From Dromiciops gliroides (lineage: Eukaryota; Chordata; Mammalia; Microbiotheria; Microbiotheriidae): a stretch of DNA of 64,000 bases. Positions 22,795 through 33,345 of the stretch are shown in pieces. The stretch covers positions 302,519,468 to 302,583,467 of the forward strand of contig NC_057861.1 in assembly GCF_019393635.1 (NCBI RefSeq), read 5' to 3'. Under the pieces are notes generated by a model. The model was not told where the DNA came from. It worked only from the letters and a program-made list of their open reading frames with translations, and did no database searches. Made by a program: the position numbers and the translations under genes. How positions within the stretch are numbered: the first letter of the stretch is position 1; every line of letters begins with the position of its first letter.

Positions 22795-23060
22795 TGATAA
22801 ATTAAGGGATCTAGAGTTAGGAAGACCTGAGGTCAAAGCCAGCCTGATATATTTACTAGGTGTGTAATCCTGGGCAAATCACTTAATTTCTGTTAAGTGA
22901 CTTAACTGTGTCAGTTTCCTCATCTGCAAAAGGGACATAATAATAACACCTTCACCCCACAATTATTTTGAGGATCAAATGATATAATATCTGTAAAGTA
23001 CTTTGCAAACTTTAAATTGCTATGTAAATACTATTATTATATTATTGTTTTTGTTATTAT
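22795..23060 (+). mobile_element. MAR1-type CORE-SINE
   Basis: GATCTAGAGTTAGGAAGACC, GTGTAATCCTGGGCAAATCAC, CAGTTTCCTCATCTGC, GAGGATCAAATGATATAATA and GCTATGTAAATACTATTATT: a long CORE-SINE with an (ATT)n end at 23030-23070. Confidence 0.85.
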
Positions 23061-23755
23061 TATTATTCTAATGAGTTTGTACCAGTAACCTAAAATTATG
23101 TGATTCAGGGCTTCTTAACTTTTGAAAAGATATTCTAATAAATAACAAGACCATGTATAGTGGGCATTGCTGTTGGATTTTACTTTTAACAGACTGTACC
23201 TATGTATAGCAAGTCAACTAAACTATATTAAATGATTTTGTCCTTTGTAAACTGACACAGAGATCATGTGCTTCCATCTTACATTTGAGTCTGACCTTTC
23301 TTCAAGGTTCAGAGAAAATTCCAGAGATGCACAGTTTTTCTCAACTTGTAAGATCTGTACAAGTCATAACTCAGGCAGACTTGGTGTAGAGACAGCTTCC
23401 ACACCCCACTGAAAGAGCTTTAAGCTCTATCTGTGGTATTAAGAGCAATTCTGTATTCTTGTTGCCTCAGGGAATCCCAGCATTGCCTTAGTGACTGGCA
23501 CACTTCAACACATTTCAAGATGTAACCTTTATTTTCTCAGGAAAACTGGCTTCCTGTCGATCAAAAATGAAACCAAAGGAAAACTTGCAAAGCTGAGCTA
23601 TCCTGCTGAGTGGTAATATGAACACCACTCATAAAGCACTGTGCTAGCTGGTCTAACACATGAAACTTGTTTGATCTTGTTTCCACGAAATGGCCTTTAC
23701 TTTATAGGTAAGTGCTTGCCGCTACATTTTGGAGTCTGTTGTCTCTCAGGATCAA
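23060..23755. other. No recognised feature
   Basis: About 700 bases of unique-looking sequence. Confidence 0.4.
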
Positions 23756-23764
23756 TGCTCATGT

Positions 23765-23850
23765 GTTGTTTTTTTTGTTTTGTTTTGTTTTTGGTCTTTG
23801 GGTTGTGTTTTTTTTTGCAGGGCAATGAGGGTTAAGTGACTTGCCCAGGG
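23765..23850 (-). mobile_element. 5'-truncated WSINE1-type SINE
   Basis: Only the tail and last 40 or so bases of the body remain (GGGCAATGAGGGTTAAGTGAC). Still bounded by TGCTCATGT at 23756-23764 and 23851-23859, so it was short when inserted. Confidence 0.92.
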
Positions 23851-24239
23851 TGCTCATGTATTTTTAGAAATTTGTGTTTCCTATTGCTTCTATATGATAA
23901 AATAGCATAGAATAAGTAGGAGCCACAGAATTTTCAAACCTCTTACTTTGTACACCTACACACTTCTCCTTCTCTGCCCCCAGCCAAATCATTTTGACTT
24001 TTATGCTCCTTTCTCACTTTCAAAATCTCCAGATCAGTCCAAGTAATGCCCCCAAATTTAGAGTATATATTTAAAAATCAGAACCAGACTACTTGAGCTA
24101 GCAAAGGACTTTAGAGATCACTTTTTTTTTTTTTGGTGAGGAAGAGGGACCACATTTCAGAACTGTGATTTCCATTTTGAAAGGAACTCCCAGGGAAAAA
24201 AACTTGCAGACGTGTACATGTTTTGCAACATATGGTCAT

Positions 24240-24475
24240 AGAGAGTTGCCTAGGGGAGTGAGTGGTTAAATAATTTACCCAGTGTTACCTAGCTACTAAA
24301 TGTCAGAGACCTAGGTCTTCATTACTCCAAGGCAAGTTTATCCACCATGCCTCTCTGCCTCTTTTTTACAGGTGAGAAAAATGAGGCTCAGAAGAGGAAT
24401 TTGTCAGTGGCCAGTCTATGCATAGAACCCAGGTCTGCTGATTCTTAGCCTAGAATTCCATTCATTACCCCAAAC
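24240..24475 (-). mobile_element. Two MIR-type relics
   Basis: GGTTAAATAATTTACCCAGTGTTACCTAGCTAC (diverged) and TTTACAGGTGAGAAAAATGAGGC with GAACCCAGGTCTGCTGATTC: adjacent, minus-strand CORE-SINE fragments. Confidence 0.6.
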
Positions 24476-24589
24476 TCCCTCCCTCCCTGAGGAATGTGAT
24501 GCTCTTTAAATTAGCAGAGGAAGGGCAAGCTGTACCTAGCAGGTGGTGAGTTGTATCCTCTCTTCGTCTTCATAAATTTGTTGTGATCA

Positions 24590-24785
24590 AAACAGTCAAT
24601 TAACCAATGAAACATTAATTGAGAGCTTACTATGGTGCTTTCATTGGGGGATAAGCATTAAGTCAATCAATAAACGTGTACTGAGAACCTACTATGTGCC
24701 AGGCACTGCACTAAGCTATGGGAATGCAAAGACAGAAGACAGTCCCTGCCCTCAAGGAGTTTAGAATCTAATGTGAGGGAAATGA
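24590..24785 (+). mobile_element. L2-type 3' regions
   Basis: Two successive stretches with AACCTACTATGTGCCAGGCA, CTGCCCTCAAGGAGTTTAGA and AATCTAATG, the common L2-like tail; the first is shorter and more diverged. Confidence 0.7.
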
Positions 24786-24999
24786 AGCTGAGTTTTTGAA
24801 GCCTATGCCAGCAAGGTGCAAATTATGGCAAATCTTATCCATCTGGACTGTGAACATAGGCAGGATGATGAATTGTGTGTTGAACAACCTGCCCCCCTGA
24901 GTTTGGAAAGGGTCAACATCAGGTCAGCTGTAGGGTAAGGAATTGTTCTTAGCCACAACAGCTCTCAAAGGCGATAAAGGTTTGGAAGGTTTGCCATCT

Positions 25000-25190
25000 G
25001 AATCAGTCAATCAACAACCCTTGATTAAGTTCCTATTATGTGCCAAGAACAGTGCTAAGAGCCTTGGACTAAAAAAATAAAAAAACAAAATAAAAGCAAA
25101 TCCCAGTTCTATACATTCTAATAGGATGGAAACTAGGTGATTAGAAGATATATGCAGAATAGATGAAAATAATCTGAAAGGGGACCTTGT
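25000..25190 (+). mobile_element. L2-type relic
   Basis: GTTCCTATTATGTGCCAAGA, CAGTGCTAAGAG, CCCAGTTCTATACATTCTAATAGG. Confidence 0.6.
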
Positions 25191-26430
25191 TAACAACCCA
25201 TGGGCTTGGGAAAGGCCTCAGTGAAATGGGTACCTACTCTCATGAAATTGCAGATTCTTTATATAGTGTTTATCTGTGACTAGGTGCCTATTGCTATGAT
25301 ATCTACTAGATCACTTAGTCCCCTTTTCCTCAGGACATCTCAGATACCATTAAACATTGCTAAAGTCAGCAACACTCAGTGCCACTAGCCATTCAGGAAG
25401 TCCTACACATATCAGTCTCTCCTTACAGCTCTGGGTTCCCAGGGTTGAGTGGATTGTAGCGTTTATCAACTCTGTTTTGCTTTAAAGCAATTGACAGGTC
25501 AGTATGGAAAATGTTTCAGGGTGCAGCACTTAAGAAAGAAATAACCATACAGTACCTTTCCCCCAAGGAACTCAAAGCATTTCAGGTATCATGTCATTAA
25601 TCTTGGTAATAGCCTTGGGGACTAGGCAGGAGATAGCGATTGCCAGCCATCCCACTGTGTTTTATCAAAAGGGGAACTCAAACAAAGGGAAGGAACCACT
25701 GCTACAGAGTGGATGAACAAGGGTGCCAGAGAGAGAAGGGGGATCTTTGGAGTGCTTTCTCCTTTAGACTTCATTCTGCCTTCTAAGGCAGGATAGCTGA
25801 CATTTCCTGTAGAATCAGTCATCTGAGCAAATCCAGGCCTTGTCTTTCCAAGGAAAGAAAATGCAGTTTTCAGAAGATACTCTCTTCTTATAGTCCAATA
25901 AAGCAAGCCCTTCCATTTTTCTCGCTCATTAAATGTGTTCCCCAAAGCCGATAGGATCAAATGAGAAAACATATATTAAAAAAAGCACTTTGCAAAAATT
26001 TAAGTGCTCTGATAATAACAAATAATACAACTGTTATTATAACCACTGAATAATCTCCTCACTATTGGGTTTAAATTATGAGTCCTGAGACAGTATTATT
26101 TTTCACAAGTACTGTCTCCCAGTTCACCACAATAGAGGAACATTCTGGATTATTTTGGTGTACAAAGATACAAGAAAGTCATGTAGCTAACCTGCTGCTG
26201 GGGTGCAGGAAGGCTGCCTCTAGAGCAAACTGTCATCTCACTGAGACCTACTTTTCTCTAACTCTCCTGTTCTTGATTCTTTGCTAACTTTCTCAATTTT
26301 AGACAATTGCTAGGAATTACAGCCTCTTCCAATATCCTTGAATTTGGTTGTCTTGTGAATCCTGATTTAAATCAGTGGATTGGCCAGGCCCAGGCCCATT
26401 TGCTTCCTTAGATCATGCCTTGGACCTTGC
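25190..26430. other. No recognised feature
   Basis: Unique-looking sequence, 5-6 kb upstream of CCBE1. Short frames at 25622-25972 (-) and 26078-26287 (+) show no known family. About 25930-26040 carries a CORE-SINE-like tail (GATCAAATGAGAAAACATAT). Confidence 0.4.
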
Positions 26431-26434
26431 CCTC

Positions 26435-26986
26435 TGTGGTAAAAAGTTTTAACAGTCAGTTAGATAATGCAGAGATGCCATTTTTTTTTTTTAGGACCAC
26501 CCTTTTGGGGAGGAGACCAACAGCATGAGCTACGCACACCAGTCCGCCTGCGAGGCACGCCAGATTGCCTGCTGAGCACTTGACTTCCGGGGTGCGAACT
26601 TAAAAGGCAAGGATAGAACAGAAGTGGGCCTTTTTTTCCTGCTCCGCTGGTCTCCTGGCTGCGCTGCACAGACAGACGGGGACTGGAGTTTGACTTGGCC
26701 CGGCTCTCGGTTAACAGCACGCGCTTGACTCGGTCTCTCGCCCCAAAGGTGGCCTTCCGCTTTTGGTGAGTTTTATACGGAATATAGACTAAGCCTAGAC
26801 TTAAGACGATTTGTATTGTATTTCTACTTTCCTATCCTTCTAATCAACATCACCTTGTGACTACCATACAATAAAAGCTCTATCTAGAAAATCAGAAGCT
26901 TCTTCCATTTACTAGTCTGGGAGATAAATTAAGGGAAAGGTTAAGTAGGGTAGATTTATGATCTAATATCCAATTTTAATCTCACA
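26435..26986 (+). mobile_element. Solo retroviral LTR upstream of CCBE1 (fossil)
   Basis: 552 bp, TGTGGT...CTCACA ends, flanked by CCTC at 26431-26434 and 26987-26990. GC-richer than its surroundings at 26500-26760. Contains an ETS-like ACTTCCGG near 26583, a TATA-like AACTTAAAAGG near 26598, a splice-donor-like GGTGAGT at 26765, and CAATAAAAGC at 26869 as polyadenylation signal, all in + orientation. Four-base duplications fit gammaretrovirus-like (ERV1) elements. No internal region remains. Confidence 0.82.
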
Positions 26987-27083
26987 CCTCCTTCCTAGGT
27001 TTCTTTCCCTTAGGTCCTGTTAATTGATTTTCACTTTAAGCACTATCTCCTACTCTTCCGAGGGGAGATTAAAAATGGATCCC

Positions 27084-27231
27084 GGGCGGCTAGGTGGCAC
27101 AGTGGATAAAGCACTGACCCGGAATTCAGGAGTACCTGAGTTCAAATCCACCCTCGGAAACTTGACACTTACTAGCTGTGTGACCCTGGGCAAGTCACTT
27201 AACCCCCATTTCCCCGCCAAAAAAAAAAAAG
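27084..27231 (+). mobile_element. WSINE1-type SINE
   Basis: Exact 14-base duplication TAAAAATGGATCCC at 27070-27083 and 27232-27245. Tail a clean A-run. Confidence 0.96.
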
Positions 27232-27364
27232 TAAAAATGGATCCCTTTCTAATTGGCACCACAGATCACAAGGGCTACTGAAGTGATATTCGGGCCCAAC
27301 TTTGACTCTACCTAGGTGCCAATAGGTGCATAATAAATTCTCTGTGACTATGGTGATAAGGACA

Positions 27365-27390
27365 TGTGTGTGTGTGTATGTGTGGGGGGC
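27365..27390 (+). repeat. Short (TG)n with G-run
   Basis: About 12 TG units broken once, then GGGGGGCGG. Confidence 0.8.
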
Positions 27391-27574
27391 GGATTGCTTC
27401 TGCTTTACTTCTTTCTCAATACTACTCCTCAGCCTCCAGATGGTATCCAGATTTGCCAAGGATTGACTTTAGCCTGTATTCAAAGATTTGGTCACAGTTC
27501 TACTCTTTTGCAACCTCCATTCAAAAATAATGAAACACAAAAATCACAATTGTTTTTTCTTCCTTTGTGTTTGA

Positions 27575-27700
27575 TCAGAACATAAATTTCTTGAGGGCAG
27601 GGGCTCTTCTGTTTTGCTTGTTTCTATATCCCCAGTGCTCAATCCAGGCCTGGTACTTGGCAAGTGCTTAATAAATGTTTGTTGACTGACTGATGCAGGT
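27575..27700 (+). mobile_element. L2/MIR-type tail
   Basis: ATTTCTTGAGGGCAGGGGCT ... CAGTGCTCAATCCAGG ... TGCTTAATAAATGTTTGTTG, then GACTGACTGA. Confidence 0.7.
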
Positions 27701-28385
27701 ATGGGTAACAAAAACAATAATAACAATAGCTAAAATTTAAAGTGCTTTAAGGTTTGCAAAGTGCTCATTTGGTATGATTTTTTTAAATTATTACTTTCTT
27801 GTAGGTTGTTAACTCAAAGGCTGGGCAACCACACATATGGCTGAATAAATATTGTCTGACGATGCTGATAATTGGTCTCCCACACCCTTGTTTCTCACTG
27901 GTGGAAGAGAAAATAGAATATGCAATACTCCAAGTAAGCCAAAATGTAACAGTAGACAAATAAGGTAATTTTGAAAAATAAGGTACCCAGTTATCAAAAT
28001 ACAGCTGTTTTCGAAAACTAGAAATTGATCCTCCTACAGGATGGCCTCTTTCCTTAAACATAGGGATTAAGCACATTTTTGGAATGACCCAAAATGATAG
28101 AATTTTGATAAGCACATTTTAACTTCTTTCCTCAGGAGCCTAAACAGTTCTATGTACAGTAAATTCCCATTTAGCCACTATCCAAAAATATCATTTAGTT
28201 CAAATAATTAGGATTTTTATAGACCTATAAAATGATAGTTGTCAGAAACAACTTTATTTCTTCATGAACACCCTCATATCCTACAAAATCTTGAAGTGAC
28301 TTTTCAGAATATTATTAAAGAACTATTCAATTATGCTTATTTTTAGTGCTTAGTATATTTTGGTATTCTAATTATTTGACAGGCA
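27700..28385. other. No recognised feature
   Basis: AT-rich unique-looking sequence; about 27725-27785 is a CORE-SINE-like AAAGTGCTTTAAGGTTTGCA end. The minus frame at 27783-28115 has no known motif. Confidence 0.4.
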
Positions 28386-28389
28386 CATG

Positions 28390-29010
28390 GAGGATGGTGG
28401 AAAGAGACTGAACTAAGAAGGAACAGATCTCTGCCAATAGCTAGTTTGGTGACCTTAAATAGGTCACCTAACCTCTCCAAGCCTCAGTTTTCTTATCTAC
28501 AAAATGGTAATAATAACACTTTCTTTACACAACTAAGAAGGTTGTTATGCAAATTGAAATATGAGAAAAGCAAATGTGTAAATCTTTGAAGAAGTAAAAC
28601 ACTTTGAGCTTTAATGAATCTGTGATCTCATTAATGTCATTCCTTTGCTATTCTTCAGACAGGTTAATCTAACCCCAAGCTCCTTGCATTTTCCCATTAC
28701 TGGCCATCTTTTCCTCCTTACCTCTGCTTCCTGGTTCCTTGATATCTTTCAAGACTTAGTTTAAGTCCCATCTTCTCCAGGAAGTCTTTGCCAATGCTCT
28801 TTAATTTTAGCGTCTTCCTGCTGAGATTATATCCAATTTATCATGTCTATATCTTGTTTATACATTGCTGTTTGCATGTTGTCTCTCCCATTAGACTGGG
28901 AACTCCTTGAGACTGGCACTAGTTTTCCCCCCTTTATATTCTATCACTTAGCATAATGCCTGGCTCATAGTAGGTACTTAATAAATGCATGTTAACTTGA
29001 CTTGAGCTGT
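28390..29010 (+). mobile_element. MIR relic then L2-type relic
   Basis: 28390-28620: TGGTGGAAAGAGACTGAACT, GGTCACCTAACCTCTCC, CTCAGTTTTCTTATC (MIR). 28650-29005: GACTTAGTTTAAGTCCCATC, TCTCCAGGAAGTC, CTCTCCCATTAGACTGG, TAGTAGGTACTTAATAAATG (L2). Confidence 0.75.
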
Positions 29011-30350
29011 GTATTCCCTCTACTAGAACATGTTGTGATTTATTTCTTACTCATGCTCTGTACTTCTCCTCCATGTTATCTCCTATCCAACATGCTGGAG
29101 GCCATTTTTAGTGGTTTCACATGTCATGGGTACCAATATAGCAGTAGGGTGGTCCATCCTTTGCTCTTGCTATATAACTAGTCCACTTCCTTTTCCTGGT
29201 CATATATTTCTTGGATATTACCCTTATGCTCCTTCCTCTAGCTCATTTCCATTCATGATAATGATAACAATGATACTCATAATAATGTTAGCTGAAATTT
29301 ATACAGCATTTTAAGATTTGTAAAGTATTTTATGTACTTACATTTTTTTTTAGAATTTTTATTTTTTCTCTCTGTTATTTTTATTATCTGTATCTTGCTA
29401 TTGCCCTTTGGGTCACTCGCTATTTGGATTATTCAGACCTTTATTGTTAATTCTATAAAAACAGTATCACAACTAAAATATTCAATAAGCAAAACATCTT
29501 CTTTTTTCCTCAATCATTCTGACCTTAATCTTTTGTATAATGATTCACCTCCTATGTTACCACCTTGTGATGTATAGTTGGTAGCAGGTGACCCATAGTT
29601 TGGAAATTAAACCTCTAATTCATAATTTGTTTCTGAACTTTGCTTGGTCACAGTTTTTGCTAGAAGTGCGTATTTCATTAATGGGTATGAACAACCCCTA
29701 AACAGTACTTCAAAATAATAGGTTAAGAGTCAACTTTCTACATATTAGATTTCTAAATTAGATCGATGATTAACTACTACCATCATTATCAATAGCACTA
29801 TTTCATAGACTTTTTAATGTTATAATGTTATACATAACAATGACATATAGCGTATAGTACTAAGTAACATTAATATAACAGCTTCTTGTTCTTCGATCCT
29901 CTTTCGGGGGAAAAAAACACCACTTTGTATCCAAACCTATCTGCAAATGGAACTGAGAATTTCTGCAAGAGCAATTTAAGTTCCAAGAATAATCTAATGA
30001 GTCCTATTCCTTTCCGGCAATTCTGAGTGATGAGTGATAAAATTCTATCATTCATTACAAATGAATTGGACAACATATCTCACTCAAAAGAAATATGAAT
30101 GAAGATTGAATATGCCAACTTTGAAGAGGCTTAGTTTCGGGAGATCTGGTGCTGCATACAAACTTTCACCCTTTCCCTTGATTCCGTGAGCTAAAATGAA
30201 CATTGATATAGAAGGAGAGAAAAGTAAAGAGTAACCCCTCAATTTGGGAAAAGGAAAATATTTTGGACCTCCAGTCATTAGAAATTGACAACAGGAAGGA
30301 ACCTTATTAACTCTCATTCTTCCCCTCCCCCTTTCAGAAGAATAGGAAGC
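29010..30350. other. No recognised feature, CCBE1 upstream
   Basis: AT-rich sequence 0.7-2 kb upstream of the gene. Some of it may be conserved regulatory DNA, which needs cross-species comparison. A 177-codon minus frame at 30084-30617 is produced by the pyrimidine tract. Confidence 0.4.
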
Positions 30351-30351
30351 A

Positions 30352-30473
30352 CCTCCTCCTCTTCCTCCTTTTTCTCCTCTTCCTCCTCCTCCTCTCCTCC
30401 TCTCCTCTTCTCCTCCCCCTCCTCCTCCTCCTCCTCCTCCTCCTCCTCCTTCTCTTCTTCCTCCTCCTCCTCT
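30352..30473 (+). repeat. Pure polypyrimidine (CTC/CTT)n tract upstream of CCBE1
   Basis: 122 consecutive pyrimidines on the + strand made of CCT/CTC/CTT units, without one purine. On the minus strand it is a GAG/GGA tract that makes spurious Glu/Gly-rich reading frames. It lies about 590 bases before the CCBE1 ATG. Such tracts can form triplex (H-DNA) structures, an inference here. Confidence 0.95.
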
Positions 30474-30639
30474 ACCCCTGGCTGTCCATACCACCTCAAT
30501 ACAAAATACTGACACCCGCCTTCTCTCCCTTAGACTTCTTTGCTTTCCTTTCCCTCCCCTTCCCCAAAAGAGGAAAAGAGGGAGAAACTCGGAGTCAGCC
30601 CTGAAAGCTTTAGTCAAGTCAATCTGTCATCTAGGACAC

Positions 30640-31520
30640 ACTCCCTGGGAAAGACGCTCCGGCTGCTCGCACAGTCTCTCAGTAGCCGGGACACCCTTCC
30701 TGTTCCAGTCTTCTCCTCCAGACCCCCAAATTCCCTGGTCCGCTTTTGAGTTGGCACTTCCCATCCAGATCCAGGATGCGCCGGGGAGGGGTGGAGCACG
30801 ATCTAGCCCCTGAATTGGGTCTCTCTTCTCTTCCCCGCAGCTTCCTTTCCTAAGCCCGGCTCCGCTTCTGACCCGCAGAGCCCCCAGAGCGCCCCAGGCA
30901 GGTGGTGCAAGCACCCCTGCCCTCTCGCGCCCCCTGCCGGAGGGAGAGGAGGAAAAGGAGGAGAAGTTAAAAAAAAAAAAAAAAGAGGAGGAGGCTAAGA
31001 GGAGAGAGAGGAAGAGTGAGAGCCTGGGCGCCGAGGGGGAGCTACCCGAGAGTTTGCCCGATGGTGCTGCCGCTGCCGCCGCCGCTGCCGCCTCCTCCGC
31101 CGAGCGGGAGAGGAGGGGCGAAGAGACAGCTGGGCAGAAGCCTGGGTCCCCTGCTTCTCCTCCTGGCGCTAGGACACACCTGGACCTACAGAGAGGAGTT
31201 TGAGGACAGCGACAGGTGAGCCCTGCCCCTGCCCCCGACGCTGGGACTGCTGAAGCCCTAAGGACGGGCATAGTAGATAGCTGCGTTTTTATCACCGGTG
31301 GCGGGCAGCTCAGTGCCCGGCTCTCAACCGGCTCCCAGGCGGTCCTAGCCTGCACTTCCCTGACGCAGTGGGCGCCGACCGTGCGCCCAGCACCCCGATT
31401 CTCAGTGAGCTCCACTCCCGCGTCTGCATTCCCTCCGAGCTGCGCTCGGGGGGCGGACTTCATACGCATTCAGATCCAGTTTGCGCTCCTGTCAGCGCGC
31501 TGGTTCATAGGACGTAAGAT
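30640..31520 (+). promoter_or_regulatory. CCBE1: CCBE1 CpG-rich promoter and 5'UTR region
   Basis: The sequence changes abruptly from AT-rich to GC-rich with frequent CpG, covering the region before, across and just after exon 1. Several GC-box-like GGGGAGGGG or CCGCCG runs occur and no convincing TATA box was seen. The 5'UTR close to the start is purine-rich (A-run at 30968-30984, then GAGGAGGAGGC). The start site cannot be placed from sequence alone. CpG-rich promoters are usual for developmental regulators. Confidence 0.75.
31061..31215 (+). CDS. CCBE1: CCBE1 coding exon 1 (start codon, signal peptide)
   Basis: First coding exon of collagen and calcium-binding EGF domain protein 1, a secreted matrix protein that, with ADAMTS3, promotes proteolytic activation of VEGF-C and so lymphatic vessel growth (known for the family). 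The ATG at 31061 opens [19 protein letters not shown], followed by a basic stretch and a hydrophobic core [11 protein letters not shown], then [13 protein letters not shown]. From memory the human protein begins [20 protein letters not shown] and continues [24 protein letters not shown], so identity is clear from residue 22 on; the marsupial N-terminus has extra Pro/Leu encoded by a CCG/CTG-rich run. No upstream ATG lies in the 100 bases before this start. The exon ends GACAG with donor GTGAGC at 31216, splitting an Arg codon after its second base. EGF and collagen domains lie in exons outside the window. Confidence 0.95.
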
Positions 31521-31894
31521 TTAGATCTGAAAAGAACCTTAGAGGTCCTCTATTTCAACCCCCCTCATTTTTACAAATAAAGGACTTGTCCAGGGTCGCA
31601 CAGCTAGTAGGCAGCAGAGCCTCCATTCAGACCCAAGTCCTCTGACTCCAGTGATCTTTCCACAGCCTCTGCTGTGCGGAGAGAGGTATCACATACTACT
31701 GTTTCTTCATCCGCAAATCTAGAAGGTCGGACTGGGTTACCTCTAAGGTCCTTTCCAATTCGAAATTCTGTGAACTGCAGCACCTTAGCTATAAGGGATC
31801 CTACTAGCCTGTCCTCGCTTCTCGGTACACTGAGGTTCCCTGAGCATCTCCAGACTCAGACTAAAGCAGCATGTTCTTTCCAACTTTCTTCCAG
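31216..31894 (+). other. CCBE1: CCBE1 intron 1 (679 bp) with MIR-type relics
   Basis: Short intron with GT...AG ends. Its first 300 bases are the 3' shore of the CpG-rich region. About 31525-31665 is an old CORE/MIR-like SINE on the minus strand (CAGGGTCGCACAGCTAGTAG), and about 31690-31790 resembles a MIR3-type segment on the plus strand (GGTCCTTTCCAATTC). Nothing else is recognised. Confidence 0.7.
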
Positions 31895-31975
31895 AGAGGT
31901 CTGTTCAGAGAACAAGATAGCGACCACCAAGTATCCTTGTCTAAAACCTACAGGCGAGCTCACCACGTGTTTTAG
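31895..31975 (+). CDS. CCBE1: CCBE1 coding exon 2
   Basis: An 81-base (27-codon) exon. The acceptor is a pyrimidine tract ending TTCTTCCAG at 31894; the donor is GTAAGA at 31976. Joined to exon 1 it completes the split Arg and reads [18 protein letters not shown] then PTGELTTCF, ending again inside an Arg codon. Human CCBE1 reads [18 protein letters not shown] then SSGELTTCYR here, so nearly every position matches. This is the start of the Cys-rich N-terminal region before the calcium-binding EGF domain. The 81-base length keeps the phase. The next exon, expected to begin with a KKCCKGYKF-like sequence, is not seen before 64000, so intron 2 is longer than 32 kb here. Confidence 0.95.
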   Translation, partial: RGLFREQDSDHQVSLSKTYRRAHHVF

Positions 31976-31979
31976 GTAA

Positions 31980-32549
31980 GACAGCACTTACAGGAGACTT
32001 TCGCTAATTAAAGTGAGCCAAGTAGCTGAGGGGTGGAAGATCAGGTAAAGGAGACTTGGGGTGGGCGTTCGAAGGAGAGACCTGCGATATGTCGGTTGTA
32101 TTGTGTGTCTCATGGTATAAGCCCGCGGTGGATGAGGAGTTTACCTCTGAGAATAGTGTCCTGTTGTGTTTATCTACCGTGCCGGTTTGGGGGCGGGATA
32201 GGAGCCAGAGACAAGCCGCAGATTGGACTGCTGGAGCTAGCGCCTATCAAGATCCCGAGAGTGTTTATCACTCTCCTGCTTGTTTGTGTGTGGTAGAGGT
32301 GGGGGCCCGAGCCGGGGAGGAAGGAGGAGAAGGTTGAAAGTTTATGAAGTAAAGTTGATTTGGGCTTTGAATGTAAACACTGGGGCACGGGGAAGATGAA
32401 TGGCTGCCTGAGCATTTGCTGTTTTGTTTTGAAAATCCAAAGTCAACAAAGGGAAAATACTAGGCACTTGGCTGTCTCTTGACCCTCCCCCCCGCTGGGA
32501 CAGCCTTGCTCGTTGTCTCTGCTTCTGCAGACAAGGTGATGGGGTGGGA

Positions 32550-32604
<55 letters not shown>

Positions 32605-33190
32605 TGTGTGTACGTGTGTGTGTTGGGGGCAGCAACAGGACTGTGGGTTGCTGTGTGCTGGATGAATCTGGAAAACTTCAGGATTGTTGAAACAGCAAGA
32701 AGAGAAGCAGTTCATTGACTACAGAAAGGCTGAGGGAAGGCATTGCCTCTGTTTAGGATTTTGGAAATGGAAAGAGCTGAGTCTGCAAAAGCAAGACCTA
32801 GCTGGGTTTCTGGGTTTATACTTTGTTGTTAGGAAGCATTTGATTATCCTGGACCAATGGAATTCTCTCTTATGTGATCCTGGAGCTGCTGTTAACGGTA
32901 GACAAGGATAATTACTTTGACTTGGGAAATCTAGCCTAATTTAAAATTCTCACGCAGAAATTAGAGATCATGAGGAGCAGCAGCAGATTGAAGTGAAATC
33001 TGCCACACACCGGCTGGAGAGTTAGGGTCTAAGCATCTGCATTCTAGGCTCTAGCTTTGGGGGCATGAAAGATACTGCTTTTTTTCTTTCCCATTAGAAG
33101 ATTAGTCCCATGGATACTTTTACTAGGGGAAGGAGGGGAGAAAGAATACATAGTTAGACAGTGGCCATGAAGGAGAATCTCTTTTCATGA
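31980..33190. other. Proximal intron 2, no recognised feature apart from the (GA)n
   Basis: Moderately GC-rich close to exon 2, then AT-rich. No exon or transposon recognised. A place where intronic enhancers might lie, unproven. Confidence 0.4.
32551..32624 (+). repeat. (GA)n(GT)n microsatellite in intron 2
   Basis: About 25 GA units at 32552-32602 followed by about 10 GT units. Lies about 580 bases after exon 2. Confidence 0.97.
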
Positions 33191-33199
33191 TAAGCATCA

Positions 33200-33345
33200 T
33201 CGTGCCTAGTATACTAAGTAAACGCAGAGCAGTATGTTTGGTATTGGGGTTAAAGAGTAAGAAATATAAGATACAACCCTACCCTTGGAGGTCTCAGAGT
33301 CTAGTAGGAAAGACAGAACCCACGGATGAAAAGAAATAGGGAGGC
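33200..33345 (+). mobile_element. L2-type relic
   Basis: TGGTATTGGGGTTAAAGAG, ACAACCCTACCCTTGGAGG, CAGAGTCTAGTAGG. Confidence 0.45.

Noticed and set aside
1-30600. Search for PMAIP1 upstream of CCBE1
   Set aside because: No frame resembling the short PMAIP1 protein (LRRFGDKLNFRQKLLN) was found; it likely lies beyond the window.
30084-30617. 177-codon minus frame rich in Gly/Glu and a + strand Ser-rich frame
   Set aside because: Produced by the (CTC/CTT)n tract; composition only.
30627-31469. 280-codon minus-strand open frame across the CCBE1 promoter and exon 1
   Set aside because: It lies in CpG-rich DNA where stops are scarce, is the shadow of the real exon 1, and has low-complexity Ala/Ser/Phe runs with no family match.
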